Assembly (NCBI GenBank): GCA_003864495.1
Contig: ML133427.1
Span: 1,060,483 to 1,124,482, forward strand
Direction of reading: 5' to 3'
Origin: Nemopilema nomurai
Lineage: Eukaryota; Cnidaria; Scyphozoa; Rhizostomeae; Rhizostomatidae
DNA: 64,000 bases
The notes beneath the pieces are model-generated. The model was not told the DNA's origin. It saw nothing but the letters and a program-made list of their open reading frames with translations, and did not search any database. Shown here one piece after another: positions 50,901-63,957 of this stretch (within the stretch, counting starts at the first letter, position 1; each line of letters opens with the position of its first letter). The translations under genes were made by a program, and so were the position numbers.

Positions 50901-53900
50901 CAACTCAGAGAAGTTTGATCAACCAGAAACTTTAAGATGGATATTTTGATCAATCAGGAAAATGAGAACCATAAGTTGTGACTACATTGATGAGTCTTAC
51001 TGAGTAAAAGTTGTTATTATTTTCCAGAGAAATCCATTCTTCCCAAAGAACTTTCTCACCGTTGGAGATTGGACTGCAAGGGTAAAGAATCTTATTCAAA
51101 TTTATTTGGCAAAATTTTTTTTGAAGCGCATTTATGCAAACTATAGAAGCCTCTGATCCCTTAAAATTACCTGTTAGAGCTAATGTTTGTTTTCTTTCTA
51201 CCTTTGCTTTTAAGATGATCTTGATCAACGAAAAACTTTTCGTTTTAGATATGGTCTGAAGACATTCGCGAGTCTTCGATCATGTGGACGAAGTTAGTAT
51301 ACTCTTTATGTCTTCGTTTGAAATGTATAGGCCCTTCATTGATCCACGTCTCTGTCTTGTTTTCCAGTTGCATATAGAGATTTTACATCTTTTGCGTATT
51401 ACACCGATGGTAAAACTACATTGAAGCATCCAGAACAATGTTGCTAACAAATAGTCAAACTATATTGAAGGTAGTTGTTGCGACGAAAAGAAGAGAGTTT
51501 CACTTGTCATGAATTCGGCATGCAAATACGAAAAATCAATCTAAAAGGCACAAGATGTGTTTGTCAATGATTCTTTACATTTGAACGATATCATCTTAGT
51601 ATTTTCCAGTGATTTCTAGTGTTTTCTTGGTTTTACGTTATATGCTGAAGGGTTGAGACTGGCCGGCTTAAAGACATAATTCATGTTTTGTTTTTATTTC
51701 GACAGACATTTGGTTAAACTTAGTTCTTATTTCGACAGACATTTGGTTAAACTATTTCTTCCTACTTTAGGCAGCACGTGACATACCTAACTTCTGGCTG
51801 TTGGAGTCCTGTCCGACCTGCCGTTTTCTTCACGACAAGGATGGATGGATGCCTTGACGTGTGGGATTACCTCTTCAAGCAGAATGACCCGACCTTAAGC
51901 ATCCAGGTAACCATCCAAGTCACATACGATTTCTACTCATTTGCTTACTAAAGAAGACTTCTTTGAAGGCAGTTTTAACGCCAAAAGTATTGCAATGATG
52001 GGGACTACTATGTCAAATAGTTTGCTAAGGAGCTGGGAATCCATGGAGATTAAAACCTAACATCAAAAATTAGTTTTCCGGCCTGAAAACGATTTTCTAT
52101 GTTATCTATTACTGTGTTAAAAGTCATACTTTATAAATGTGGTGTAGTTTCTAAGAGCAAAGCACTAGACCAATGGATATGCGGTGATGTTCTAGGCTAA
52201 ATGATTTTGTGGCTGCTAACATACTCTGAATTGCCATTTCAAATGTAAAATGGATCTTTCTTGATTTAACCTTGTTGTGATCATGCTAAAACGAATTATA
52301 ACTAGCAGAGCCAAGATGACAAGCGTTCCAAGTTCGACGTCTTGGAGGGAATATAAATACTGGGAATCGCTAAATATTCAGTATTCTTTTCAATGTAGTC
52401 TTCGTCAATATTCAGGAATATTTTACTAATGCTTGTACAAATGTTTGCCATCTGTCATTAAGCCCTTAGACCCTTGTAGACAGAGTATACATTTTCAGAA
52501 ACACAATGTGACAAATAGATAGTCACAGAGCAACAGTTTCTTGATGGTGACATTTAACTTAATACTCGGAGTGGCAACTTGGAACCATCACACACTGTAT
52601 GCCATTTGCGTCTCATAAATGCCAGTTAATGTTTGACGATGAATGAAAGCATAACTACAACGATCTTTTCTTTTGGTATTCAGCTGATTCGTGTTTTCCT
52701 TAACATTTCAGAGGGTAACGTCAAGTAACATTAGTTAACTTTGAGTAGCTACCTCTAACCATCTCTTTCGGTAGGTGTGCGATGAAGCTCTGTATTCATT
52801 AAGAGTTCAGGACCAGGGTAGACTAGTGGCTTGTGGATCACACGATGGGACAACAACACTTTTGGAGTTGTCTGATGGCCTGCATAGAATGCTGAGGAAC
52901 GAAAAATCTGCAATGACGGCTGTAAGTAATGTCATTTGAACTCTGGCGGTACTTCTCTTCCACAGCTGCAAAGTGCAGAAGCTAGACTCTTGCACTGCAA
53001 GGCATGGGGTTTCACTTAGCAGGGTTCACATGCAGGATATTTTTCTAAAACCCCTTCACAGTTTCATTTCTCATCTTGAACTATCCTAGTATGCTTATGT
53101 GCTTATCAGCAAATAGGTTAGTTCATTTTACACTTGCAAAGATATCTTCCAAAGACTTTCCTGGGTATTATTGGAAATTCCCAAATAGTCAGCTATGGCA
53201 TGGTATATAGATCCAGTGCCTTTTCAATATGTCAAAATCAGTATGTCTGTTTTGCTGGATGAACATTTGTCCTCTCCAGATGTTTGAAAGGGAAACACGC
53301 AGAGAGAAGATTTTAGAGACGAGGCACAGGGAAATGAGGTTGAAAGAACGTTCAAGAAGTCAGCAAGAAAAGTAGGCTCACCATATATTGCAATTTTTGA
53401 ATTTTCATTATCATAAAAAGTTCTAGAAATTCGAAGCAAATTTCATTTGCTTAAAGCTCTTGCTCTGAACTTAACGTGGCAGATGATGACTTATCTCTTT
53501 GCTTTCCATATAATCATCAACATTATTTGAATTTCTCCAGTTTACCATTGGTCTCCCTCGTTCTCCCGGCGCTTCCAATCATTTGATAATCTTGTAAAGC
53601 TTAATTTTCAACTTTAGTTTCTTTCGTTATCTCAATTTTTTCACATGATATCTACCCCAGATTTTTTAACTGTTGTTTCTTCAAAACGACCTGAGGATTC
53701 ACCTGCGTGAAAGAGTTTCGATAACCTTTCAGCCGTTACCTGATGTCTCTACCTCTATCCCACATGAAAAACTCTTATTTTAATATTTCTATTTTAATGA
53801 GTTGTTAAGACGTTTTATGGTGCCAAATGATTAGCCAATACAATTAATGTCATCTCATTAATGTTTGTATCATATTTCATCAAAGTTTTGCATCACATTA

Positions 53901-54671
53901 ATATCAAAACGTTACCTCTACTAATTCTTGTAATTAAACAAATTAAACCTGTTCTGATTTAATCATTATTTTGATCTAACTTGCCTTCTTACCATCACTC
54001 ACTAGAGATGAGCCCGAGAAGTTGGAAGAGACTGACGAAGATTTGATTGAAAGAGCAGAAAAGGATTTTTTCAAAGTGATCGAGGCCGAGAAGAAAACGC
54101 GAGAAACAAAACATGCGGAGGCGAACAAGGCACTTGAAGACGCCAAGAAGGCGCTTGAGAACGACACTTTACCACAGGGTGATGAAAATGTTGGCGAGAA
54201 TGCGGAGAATGGCCCCATTGTGGAGGAGTCAGAGGTGAATTGCTATTGATGATCAGTTTATTTCAGTTCAGTTTATCACGACTTCTTTTCGTTAAATTAT
54301 ACTGGTTTATTACATAACATTTTAAATATTTGAAGTAACTAATGTAAATTGACGAAATCCGTCCAACGAATTGGAAAGTGGCATTTCTTCTTGGACATAT
54401 CTTCTATGTTGATATGAGCGGTAAGAAAATCCTTCTGTTTTGAATGGCTACAAAGCCAAAGACCCAAGTGTTGCATTGACATCAGGATTGTTGCGACGCT
54501 CTTGATTATTTGCAATGCATATGCTTGATTAAATTACCACTCTGTCAACTGATGACCTCAAGCTATCGAAATGTAAAATTGCACTTGTTGTATTTGTATC
54601 AGCATGTTTGTGACTCTTTTTAGGAGGAACGAAAGGACTCAAATGACGAAAACGGTGATGTTGAGCGTTAG
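44968..54671 (+). CDS. DNAI2: Dynein axonemal intermediate chain 2, WD-repeat protein of the outer dynein arm
   Basis: Scaffold of outer dynein arms in motile cilia and flagella, pairing with DNAI1. Fourteen exons: 44968..45150, 45637..45798, 46817..46935, 47742..47884, 48327..48440, 49092..49199, 50221..50501, 51028..51081, 51249..51292, 51771..51906, 52775..52921, 53280..53371, 54006..54234, 54624..54671. Every phase matches, giving 619 residues (human 605). The N-terminus [20 protein letters not shown] is near-invariant in the family. It is followed by [16 protein letters not shown] and KTINVFR. WD-repeat landmarks include [93 protein letters not shown] and [13 protein letters not shown]. 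The C-terminal tail is Glu/Lys-rich coiled coil. No frameshift was found. Introns 2 and 6 hold repeats and mobile elements. Confidence 0.97.
45861..46199. mobile_element. Foldback MITE with ~116-bp terminal inverted repeats and TA target duplication
   Basis: In DNAI2 intron 2. The left arm 45866-45976 is inverted at 46084-46194 with 4 mismatches over 111 bp. The similarity extends outward to CAAAACTTCAC / CAATACTTCAC, and both ends are flanked by TA (45859-45860 and 46200-46201). The ~107-bp centre has no coding capacity. A TA duplication and long inverted repeats fit a non-autonomous Tc1/mariner-type element, though other TA-targeting transposons are possible. Confidence 0.85.
46260..46434 (-). 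mobile_element. tRNA-derived SINE
   Basis: On the minus strand the element begins near 46434 with GGGAGGCTCAGTGGCTAGAGG, containing a pol III A box (TGGCTAGAGGC, 46423-46413). It continues through a B box GGTTCAAGTCC (46387-46377), about 26 bases away, as in a tRNA. The 5' and 3' acceptor halves do not pair, so it is not a functional tRNA gene. A non-tRNA body follows toward 46260; the 3' end is not defined. It lies about 60 bp from the MITE inside DNAI2 intron 2. Confidence 0.75.
49479..49648 (+). repeat. Purine-rich (GAAA)n / (GAAATTACGAAA)n microsatellite
   Basis: In DNAI2 intron 6. The first half is made of GAAAGAAATTAC-type units, and the second half of almost perfect GAAA repeats ending in a poly-A stretch. 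It is a strand-asymmetric polypurine tract. The Lys-rich and Phe-rich ORFs across it are artefacts of the repeat. Confidence 0.92.
51695..51765 (+). repeat. 33-bp direct tandem duplication
   Basis: The block tatttcgacagacatttggt and following bases occur at about 51696 and again 33 bp later, immediately before the 3' splice site of DNAI2 exon 10. It is a recent local duplication of the region upstream of the polypyrimidine tract. Confidence 0.85.
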
Positions 54672-56211
54672 CATCTCGCAATATTTCAGGAGATGCAATT
54701 AATGAAGCAATGAAGCCTTGTTGTTTCCGTGAATCCCGTTCCTAAGCCAGACTTTTCAACTTATAGCCATGTAAATAAGCTGTTGATAAACCCCTACTAT
54801 GTTAAGCCCGAGGTACCCCACTGGAGCAATAATGTTTATACCCTATTACTTCTATGACGTCATTTGTATGCTTACGTTGTTGATATATTTGGTGGTTAAT
54901 TGAAGGATGTCAAGATGAACCTTGTCTTTGTTATTCTTTGCTCTTTGAAAATGTCCCATAAATGTTCGCAGTTCGAAGTCACTTAGGACTTTCGACCAAA
55001 AGGAGATTATCGTTATGAGATTTATAAATTCTATTTTGATAAAGCAAATAATTTGGGATACTTCTTTATCTGAGCAGACGTATCTGGCTTATAGGCGTCG
55101 AAGAATCAGTGACTATTCCAGAAATACTTTTCAACGAATGTTTTCTGTCACATGCACATCCGAAAGAAAGAATTTTTTATCAACAGTAAGAAAGTCTGCA
55201 GCATAGGGAATGGATGTGCCATTCTAAATAAATTTCCAATAAAAAATGCTTAACATCCTCAATCCACATATATCTTCATTAGCTTTTATTGGCAACCAAA
55301 AACTGTGATGTTTTGAAGATTTCTTAGAGACTTCAAAAATGGGCCGAACTGTGAGGAAAATAGCTAAAGGAGTTTCCACTTGGCAATCCAAGATGCATTG
55401 TTTATGCTGGTATTGTGCTTTACATGATATGGGCAAGTATCGTTTTTCAACCACTGCGCAAGTATCGTTTTTCACCTTGTATGCATCCAAAATGGCAAGG
55501 AAGGAACTGGAATTTTGCCATCCCGTGTCAGAGTACAGCGTCACAAGATCTTTTATTGACGATTCAATCTAATTTCGAAAAAGGGGCTCAAATTGCCAGT
55601 TTTTTCCTTTTCATGCCGCCTTTCGATTTCATTTCAATACTAGATACAAACACATTTATCCAGATTCTTCTGCGTGAAAGTCCCGCTTTTTCGACACCGC
55701 AAAAAGTTGATTGTCTTGCAAATATATTAAAATGGTTCACCCCTATCAAGGAAGTGATAATTTTCTTCTCAGAGGAATACCGCAAAGCCATAAGACAAGT
55801 CTAGGATTTCGCACTAAACCTCAATTGAAGAATGCCCAAGTTACAAAAAAATCCAACGGGTCTTCTCTTTCTTTGAATTTGGCCATCGCCCTATCCAAGC
55901 GAAACTTGATGTGAAATAAAACCTTGCTCAGCAAAAGGTACCAGCATCTTCGGACCTATGGAATGTTGATCAGTTTAAAATTTGAGGGCCAGATTCCAGT
56001 CTTGAAGCAAGAATCTCTCGTCTGGCCATTTGAATTCGGAAACCTTTTCTGATTGGTTAGAGTATATCTTTTGTCTTCCCGAAAGTAAATATTGAGAATG
56101 GCAGCCATTCTTGGACAAATTATCCTGGATGAGCCTTCTGCAATGAAGGATTACCGTAGTTTCCCTGTGGTTCTTGACATATCACATGACAACATTTGGT
56201 ACTAATTCAAA
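54672..56211. other. Intergenic, no supported gene
   Basis: The left part is expected to be the DNAI2 3' UTR and the right part the MFSD11 promoter. ORFs of 60-129 codons at 55015-55914 on both strands overlap each other and show no recognisable motif or splice partner. Nothing further was seen. Confidence 0.5.
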
Positions 56212-59200
56212 ATGGCGTTCAACGTAGCCTTCTACAATGTTATCGTCCTTGGTCTGTGCTTTATGCTTGTTTTTACTGCCTTTCAAACGAGCTCAAATGT
56301 TCAGGTAGGTTGTTTTCTACCTTTCAAAGCATACTTTGTGCACAAGGAAGTTTGGGAAATACCGACAGTGAGAGAAAATCTTGCTCGCGATGCTAGGACT
56401 TCCACATTCTACTCTTAATTTGCAGAAGTCTTATGAAATGTTGATAGTCTACCAAGCCATAACAAAAGATTTTCAATTGACGGAATTTTTATGGGGATTT
56501 CATAGTAAAATTTTGATTAATCTTATGGCAAATAAATGATTGGCTCAAAACGGAGTGTGTTGGTGGTGGTGATTAAAAAATAATATTCATCAAGTTTATC
56601 ATTTGGTCTTGCCGTGAAGCGCTGTTTTTGCTAGAAATATCGTTATGATTTCTATATTTGCAGACATCTGTTCTCAACAGTATTGTTAGAGATGGAAAAA
56701 AGATTTTTGATGGTATGCGACAGTTTAACATTTTTATATTTTTGTAATATCCATCAACAGTTTTTCGCAGTAGGAAGTGTTGACCATGAAGCTAATTCAT
56801 TAGAATATTTTTTGTCAACCCTTTTTTCTATAAATTACCGAAGTTCTATAATATTTTGTAAACAAATGCTTATAAACTTATAAAATCATTTATCACATGA
56901 AATAACATCGATCGTCCAAATCTTCACTTGATGACAAACAAAGAAGTTATTAGAATTTAAACAGTCAGAGAAACATTCAGTCAAATAGCCCGTTAGAAAG
57001 TCAATATATTCGCACATTTTCTTTTTATTTCAATTTGTTGTATGATGTTATATTCAGTCAAATGAAGACAAGTTTTTAATATTTTTTTAAGTTTGAAAGG
57101 CAGACTCTACCAAAGTTTTATTTGTTCTTAACTCTTTTATCTAATCTCACATTATTTTGTGTGTTTGCCTGCTGCATTTATATGTTTTAACATGATTTGA
57201 TATGATAAGCACAGCAGCTTGGAGTCATGCACACCTAGAATATAGGTAACAATGAGTGACCAGTCTAAATATTTGGCTAAAAATACTCCTTTATTTTTTC
57301 AGGCAAAGGCTACACCAGGTAATTTTTAATTGAAGCCATTTTAATTATAAAGTAGAACCCCCATGCTTTGAAGCAGAAACTACAAAAACTGGTTTATTTA
57401 TCTTCAATGGTGTGTTGTGATGATGCAGATAGTATTGTAGATGCTGCCAATGCTCTTTACTAGATAAAGCTAATTCTAAACAAAACTTTTTAATAAGGGC
57501 TGCTACATCTGTTCATGATATTTTTAAATGTGGTTGCATATGTGGAAGTAGCAATTTAATTTGTATCAATTCACAGTCTCTCCATCATCTATGCTGTGTT
57601 CTCAGTGGCAAATTTTATTGCCCCACCAATTGTTAGTGTGGTTGGTCCAAGGGTGGCCTTGTTATTGAGTGCTCTGACATATTGGTAAGTGTTTTTTTTA
57701 TTTTATTCATATTTATTTTGTCATTATGAAGTTAAACTTTTTTTAGTCATAATCATAATTGCCCATTCTGAATTCATTATATGTTTGCCAAAATCACTTT
57801 TACCTAATTCATAATAACTCCAGGGCTAGAGTTACTAGTGTTCTGTATATGGCAAGAAGACAAATCTAATATGTTTGCAGCCTTATAGCAAAGAAGAATT
57901 TTCAATCATATTTTAAGCAACATCCTATTGTTATATTCTTTTCTGAGTCTTCTGGTTGTTTTTCTCTTGAGCTTTGATAGCTCCATGCCCAATGTTATTT
58001 CTAATTATATCTATGAAGTTTTTAGCTGGTAACAATGCATAACAGCCGTGGATGATTGCATCTTGTTGTGTTTTTACTGTACACAGACTGTACCTTTCTG
58101 TATATGTCAGCTTGTTTGTGAAAATTAAGTTAATCTTGTTTTTTAGTATCTTCATTGGGAGTCTTATTTACCCATATGTGTGGTCACTGTACCTTGCATC
58201 TGTTATTGTTGGATTTGGTGCTGCAGGTAACATTCTTGAGCTTGGTAAAAAAGAGCACAGTCTTTATTTGTGGAAGTTCATGTCACTATGATTGTCATCT
58301 TTTGTAACAAAACAGGCTACATGCCTATTCAAAACTTGAAATTAGCAAATTTATAAGCATTCGCATTACTAAGGTCTGCATGACCTTACCCATATGTAAA
58401 ACTTTTGTGATAATCAGGCGTTGTGAACTATAACCCACAAATGATTGCTCGCATCAAACAAAACTGCCTGGTATAATTGGTAAAGTAAGCTTGCTTGCTT
58501 GCTTGAATTGGTAGAAGTTAATGTGCAGACAAGTTGCATAGCTTTGAGTTTTAGAATAAGACAGTACCAACATTGCTTGTGGTCATACATAAAGAGTGCT
58601 TCTTTTTTTAGTCATTTGGACAGCACAAGGTAATTTCCTGACAATAAACTCAAACCATGAAACCATGGAAGGAACAGTGGAATATTTTGGGCTCTCTTGC
58701 AATGCAGGTAAATTGTGGCTATTGTATCTTTTTGTTAAGCTTTTGAGCTCTTACTGTTTCAAATCTGCTTTTCCATTTAGTATGATATGTGTTGATTTCT
58801 CCTTGCATTTCAACCAGACCAATGTTTTGCAGGCCTCCTCATTTTTTCAATTACGTTTTCCTGAGCAACCTTTCACATTTTTGGTTAAAGTAGTTCAAGG
58901 CTTTCTTTGATTTTTCTGAAAAGGTTTTTGAAACTTTTTGGTCACTTATAGACTAGTAATGAAGAAATAATTTCCAATATGCAATTATTGCCCTAAAATT
59001 GAGTTGGGTTGATGCACAAATTGAAAAATCATCACTTTTGTTTTTCTAGTTTCAACATTTTGTTTCAGCCTTTTTTGGTATGTTGTAATATTTTATTCTC
59101 TAAACATTATTCATAATAAAATGTTTCTTTATTTCATTAGTTTGCTTTTTGGAAACATGTTTGTCTACTTCTACTTGAATGGGCAAAGTGACATCAGTAA

Positions 59201-62200
59201 GCAAGAACTTTTTTATTTATGTCCAATAAACGCAGAAAATTTCTTTCATTGTGGAAAATTTACTGCCATCAAAATGGGTTCAAGTCCAAAACCATTTCTG
59301 GACTCAAATTTTGACGGTGCATTTCTCGATGTCATCCGTAGTCCCTATCTTGATTGTTGCACAACTAGGTTATAGTCTCTAGCAAACATTGTAATATTCC
59401 AAAAGACATGTACAGTGGCAGTTTGCAAGATGTTGCTGAGCTATATTGAGCTTTGTCTAGTGCTAAAGCATGGTCCTTGCCATCCCTCCATCTTTATTGC
59501 GGCCTTCAAATCATAATGATGAACATACCCTCTCTTTCAGGCTCCAAAGAAGCAAGAACCATTTTCACAGTTCTAGCCTCCTGTTGCCTAGCAGGAACTC
59601 TGTGCTTCCTTTTTCTTCGAAAAGCGCCTTCTGAATCACGGCAGGAAAACCGAAGCACAAATGAGGTATGATACCTTTGAAGTCAGTGTTTGGATGATGT
59701 GTTTGGAATCTGTCTTATCATGCCTCAGATAACCTTCAATTGTAAGTCAAATTAACTTAATGCCCCTTGGCTTTTCACTGATTTCTCGATTTGATGCTTA
59801 CCTGGATCATGCAGGTATTCATTCAACCAGGCTGTTTACCCAATGGTTGATTAAATTTTATTTTATTTAATTAAGACTGAACTACTTATCATTGGATTTT
59901 AACCTGAACATTTGGCCTTAAATTGGTATGGTTTGCAAGAACTTCTGCTTTGTTGTTCATTGCAACAAAAACACTTTCTGACAGCCCATAATGGTACACA
60001 TACAATCTAATCAAGTGTTATGATTTCTAACTACTTTCCGGGCCTATTTAATGCCCAACCTTGCTAAATAACATCATCTTAATCATTTTATAATGAAACA
60101 AGAGTAATTGACTCTTTATCAGAAGCAACTGTGTTGACAGGCATGTTTTTCTATTGCCTGCTTTTTGCAATATAACCTAATTTTTTGGCGCCATTTCAGC
60201 CTGAACTAAGCACAGAGGGAGATCCATTGTTAAGGGACTCTGTGAGTCCAGATTACCAAAGCAGCGAAAGGACAATTAGGCGGTATGTCACTTGAATATT
60301 GAATTAATAATAATCCACTAATCATAAATCCATCCAGAAAATAAATCACATATAACTCCAGAGCTGCAAAAAATATTTTCCTTTCTGGGAGCCTGGGAAA
60401 TAGGAGAAAAATTTTCTGTTAGGTAAAAATACTATCTACAACAGTGCTACTATGCATCAATTATTTGTAGGGCATCTAATTTACTGGATCAGGAGAAGGT
60501 TTTCGATAAAATATTGTAATTTGTTGTTTTTGGATATTCCATGTTTTTGGGAAAAATTGAGTATGCCAAATGTTAAACAAGAACATAGAACAGTTGTTTT
60601 TTCTTAAGTTTTTTATTAAGTTGTAAATTTTCTGCAAGCCAAACAAATTTCTGGGAATCTAGTTCCTGGTTCCGAATCTTTTTGCAGCTCTGGATAACTC
60701 AGTATTGCTGTGACATATATATACTTTGAATACCTTTTAATTGAAGTTATAGAAAAATATAAATTGTTTATCTCAAAGTTGAGTACAGCTTTTCACCTTA
60801 CTGATAAATTTGTTCCTAAGCATAACCAAGGGCTGAAATCCAGACTCTGTTGATGTGAACAGATCGATAGACCAACACTTTGTTCAACTCTCACTTTCCA
60901 TCGTTTTTTCTGACGTAATGGAGAAAAAATCTCATCAATTGCTAACTTGAACGATTTTTCGCAGAGAAGAGGAACAGTTTGGCTCCTCACCAAAACCTAC
61001 CCCATTCCAAGCCTTTGGTAAGTTGTCTCTACCCCATTTTCTTAATGCAATTACAATTTCATGTTGTAGGAAGCCCCATCATATTTGTTGAAATTTTGAA
61101 CTTACTACTAAAAGTAGGCCACTAATAGTACAACTAATACTACAGTTTCGTTTCAGCTGAAGAAAAGGCATTTTATTGATTGGTGTTAGACACCGTTGAA
61201 GTTAATATGTTTTTAAAGATTCTTCAAATGTTTGTTAGTTATCTATGTTTTTTGCTTACTTATGTTGGTTGCTTTTTCTCCGGTTACTTATTTATGTTGG
61301 TTGCTTATTTATGTTGGTTGCTTGGTCTCCGGTTACTTATTTATGTTGGTTACCTCTTTATGTTGGTTACTTATTTATGTTGGTTGCTTTTTCTCCGGTT
61401 ACTTATTTATGTTGGTTGCTTGGTCTCCGGTTGCTTATTTATGTTGGTTGCTTGGTCTCCGGTTGCTTATTTATGTTGGTTGCTTGTTCTCCGGTTACTT
61501 CTTTATATTGGTTGCTTGGTCTCCGGTTACTTATTTATGTTGGTTGCTTGTTCTCCGGTTACTTATTTATGTTGGTTGCTTGTTCTCCGGTTACTTATTT
61601 ATGTTGGTTGCTTGTTCTCCGGTTACTTATTTTTCTTCTTTACAGTCCGGTCGTTTCAGTTGCTTGCAACCAAAAACATGGCACTTCTTTCCGTTACCAC
61701 AGCATACACTGGTAGGTTATCGTATATTTAAATTCTCCTTTAAAAACCATATCCAGTTGCTTTTCGTAAGATCTTTGAGATATTATTTGCATTATGTCTT
61801 ATTTGAGATGTTTTGCTTCAGTTATATTTTAAACAATAAGTGCCTTTTTGTATATTACCAGATTTCAAGTATAAAACGCCTGCATCTAATGTGCTTCGAG
61901 TTGATGCTTTCGATTACAAATTACCTCTTTGTTGAATGATACTTTTGCAAAGTTAGAAGCTCTAGTTGTGTCATCGACTTGAATTAATCACCCTGAATTT
62001 CAGGTACCTGGAGACTCTGTGAGACTAATGTGAGACTCTGAACAAGGATATTATACTATATGCTTTGCTGAGAATATTATACTGTTTTTACTGCCTAACA
62101 CGAGAATATTATTCTAGGTTTCGAATTAACCTTCTTTAGCGGTGTATATGGAAATAGCGTTGGTGAGTACCTCGAATACGATTTTGAACAGGCTAATTTT

Positions 62201-63957
62201 CAGCCTTAGAATTAGTTTTTTCAACAGAATCACAATTTTCTGATGCCAAAAATCGTTTTAATAGAATCTGTTTCAGAGCTTTTGCACCACTAAAATCTTT
62301 TGCTTTGAAAAATTCGGTGCCAGTCAGGTGAAGTATAGAGAGAAATATGGGAAGGAGATGAATTTTATGACCAAAATCCCAAGTCCGATCTTTCATTTTG
62401 AATCTGAGAGTTCAAGAAATAGGCTCGTTGCAACCCTTTCTTTTTGACAGAGTCTGTGCTTGCCTTAACTTGTTTTGATATAATTCAGGGCAATGCAATT
62501 TGTTCAACTGCAAGTAATTGCCATTTGGCTATTATTAATATCAAAGTTCAATATTTGTAAGAAGTGCACGATGTGAGTTTTATGTAAGAAATATTTTGGT
62601 TCATTTTAAGTACATAACAACCTAGTAATATAATTTTTTGATTATTCTAAAGTCATCTCTGAATCCCAATGCATAATCTATACATCAGCGCGAAAGTGAA
62701 GATTCGTTATTTGAATTCTTTCTCTCAAGTGATTTGCATTGAGAACTGCAGTCCATTTGTTTTAGTTTTCAATTCAGTTGTGCCGTCTATTTTACAATAC
62801 TATTTTACAATACTAAGTGGCAAATCTTCCTATTCAAGTACAATTTGGACGCAGAATGCCTAGAATTCTCTCTCCGTTTGTTTTTAGCAAACACAGGTTT
62901 GTTGAAGAACAATAAGCAGCAGCTAGGACTGGTAGGAATGCTGATTGGAATCGGAGAGATCACTGGTATGGCTTCTGCCTGTCTTGTATCTCTCGTTTTC
63001 TCGACAAGTTTACCATTGATCTGATTTTAGCACCTCCATACTGATTATTATCTGACATTCATTTTCCGAAAAAGGATCAGAAGAATTCGATTTATTTACT
63101 GCGATTTTATTTTAAAACTTTCTTTGTAGGAAAAACCGTTAGTCGCGTGTCGTTTTTAATTTTCAAGCTTCACAAATCTTTTCATGTGTTATATTATGAT
63201 ACCAAAGCCTGTTTTACTATTTACTGTCATTTTATATTATGTTGCCAAGGCCTCTTTTGGATCAGTTTTGCTATATTTATGTTGCAATGAAACATTTAAC
63301 TAACTTTGAAGCTACATATTATTGGCTTGATTGCTTCCTTCTTTCTTGCAAATTAGTCAATATACTTTGCTGCCTGAAACATCTATCATATATGAAATAT
63401 CTAAAATATGTTTAATTGTTGTTTATAGCTGGTCATTTTTTATTCCAGATCATTGCCAACTCCTATTTAAGTTTGAGTGATTCAAACTTTAGCTATTAAT
63501 TTCATCTTTGTAATAGCGATTCAAAATGAAGCGAAACTGATCAATGCAAAATGCCTCTCTTCAAGGTGGCCTCATTTTCGGCATCTTTGGGAAGCGCACG
63601 AACAAGTATGGCCGCGACCCCATTGTCCTGTTCGGCTTCGTTGTTCATATGGTCACGTTTTTTCTCATTTACCTCAACATCCCAGACCATGCACCGATTG
63701 GCCTCACAATGAGCGATACAAGCCTACACAACAAGTATGTCACTCGCTGCACGATCTGCTTTGATGTTGAAGTTACTCTTTCTTTCGCTTCAAGAACCAG
63801 TTGACGTTGAAGTTACTATTTCATTGCTTCTAGTTCTCACTGGTTTGTACTGATAAATATCGTCAACAAGTAGCCTTTGTTTCCCCTTTTCAGCATACAC
63901 GTCATCTCCCTCTGCGCCTTCTTGCTTGGCTTTGGAGACAGCAGCTTCAACACTCAG
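56212..63957 (+). CDS. MFSD11: UNC93-like major facilitator MFSD11, 3' end off window
   Basis: Multi-pass membrane protein of the UNC93/MFS family; transport substrate unknown. Exons: 56212..56304, 56664..56712, 57303..57318 (16 nt), 57577..57684, 58147..58226, 58612..58707, 59141..59196, 59541..59665, 60200..60282, 60965..61017, 61646..61711, 62118..62162, 62888..62965, 63566..63734, 63894..63957. Similarity to MFSD11 is strong throughout: FMLVFTAFQTSSNV, GKGYTSLSIIYAVFS, IWTAQGNFLTINSNHE, LLSVTTAYTGFELTFFSGVYG, GMLIGIGEITGG, LLGFGDSSFNTQ. The cytoplasmic loop (exons 8-10) is acidic and Ser-rich. Exon 6 has a one-base loss at 58667-58668: restoring phase there is needed for both the next exon and the conserved NSGIFWALLQ block. 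Phases otherwise agree. About 20% of the C-terminus is missing to the right. Confidence 0.93.
61258..61635 (+). repeat. Intronic minisatellite, ~32-bp unit, about 11-12 copies with shortened variants
   Basis: In MFSD11 intron 10. Units of the form ttatgttggttgcttgttct plus ccggttacttat repeat every 32 bp (for example 61561, 61593, 61625), with some 14-16-bp half units near the start. The array ends about 10 bp before the splice acceptor of exon 11, so it abuts or forms part of the polypyrimidine tract. Overlapping Leu/Cys/Tyr-rich ORFs in all three frames come from the repeat and are not genes. Confidence 0.92.

Noticed and set aside
55015..55914. Several 60-129-codon ORFs on both strands between DNAI2 and MFSD11
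   Set aside because: Mutually overlapping, with no conserved motif or splice signals in phase; consistent with chance in UTR and intergenic DNA.
61180..61939. Three overlapping Leu/Tyr/Cys-rich ORFs (156-235 codons)
   Set aside because: All three frames are open because the 32-bp repeat lacks stops; the region is an intron of MFSD11.
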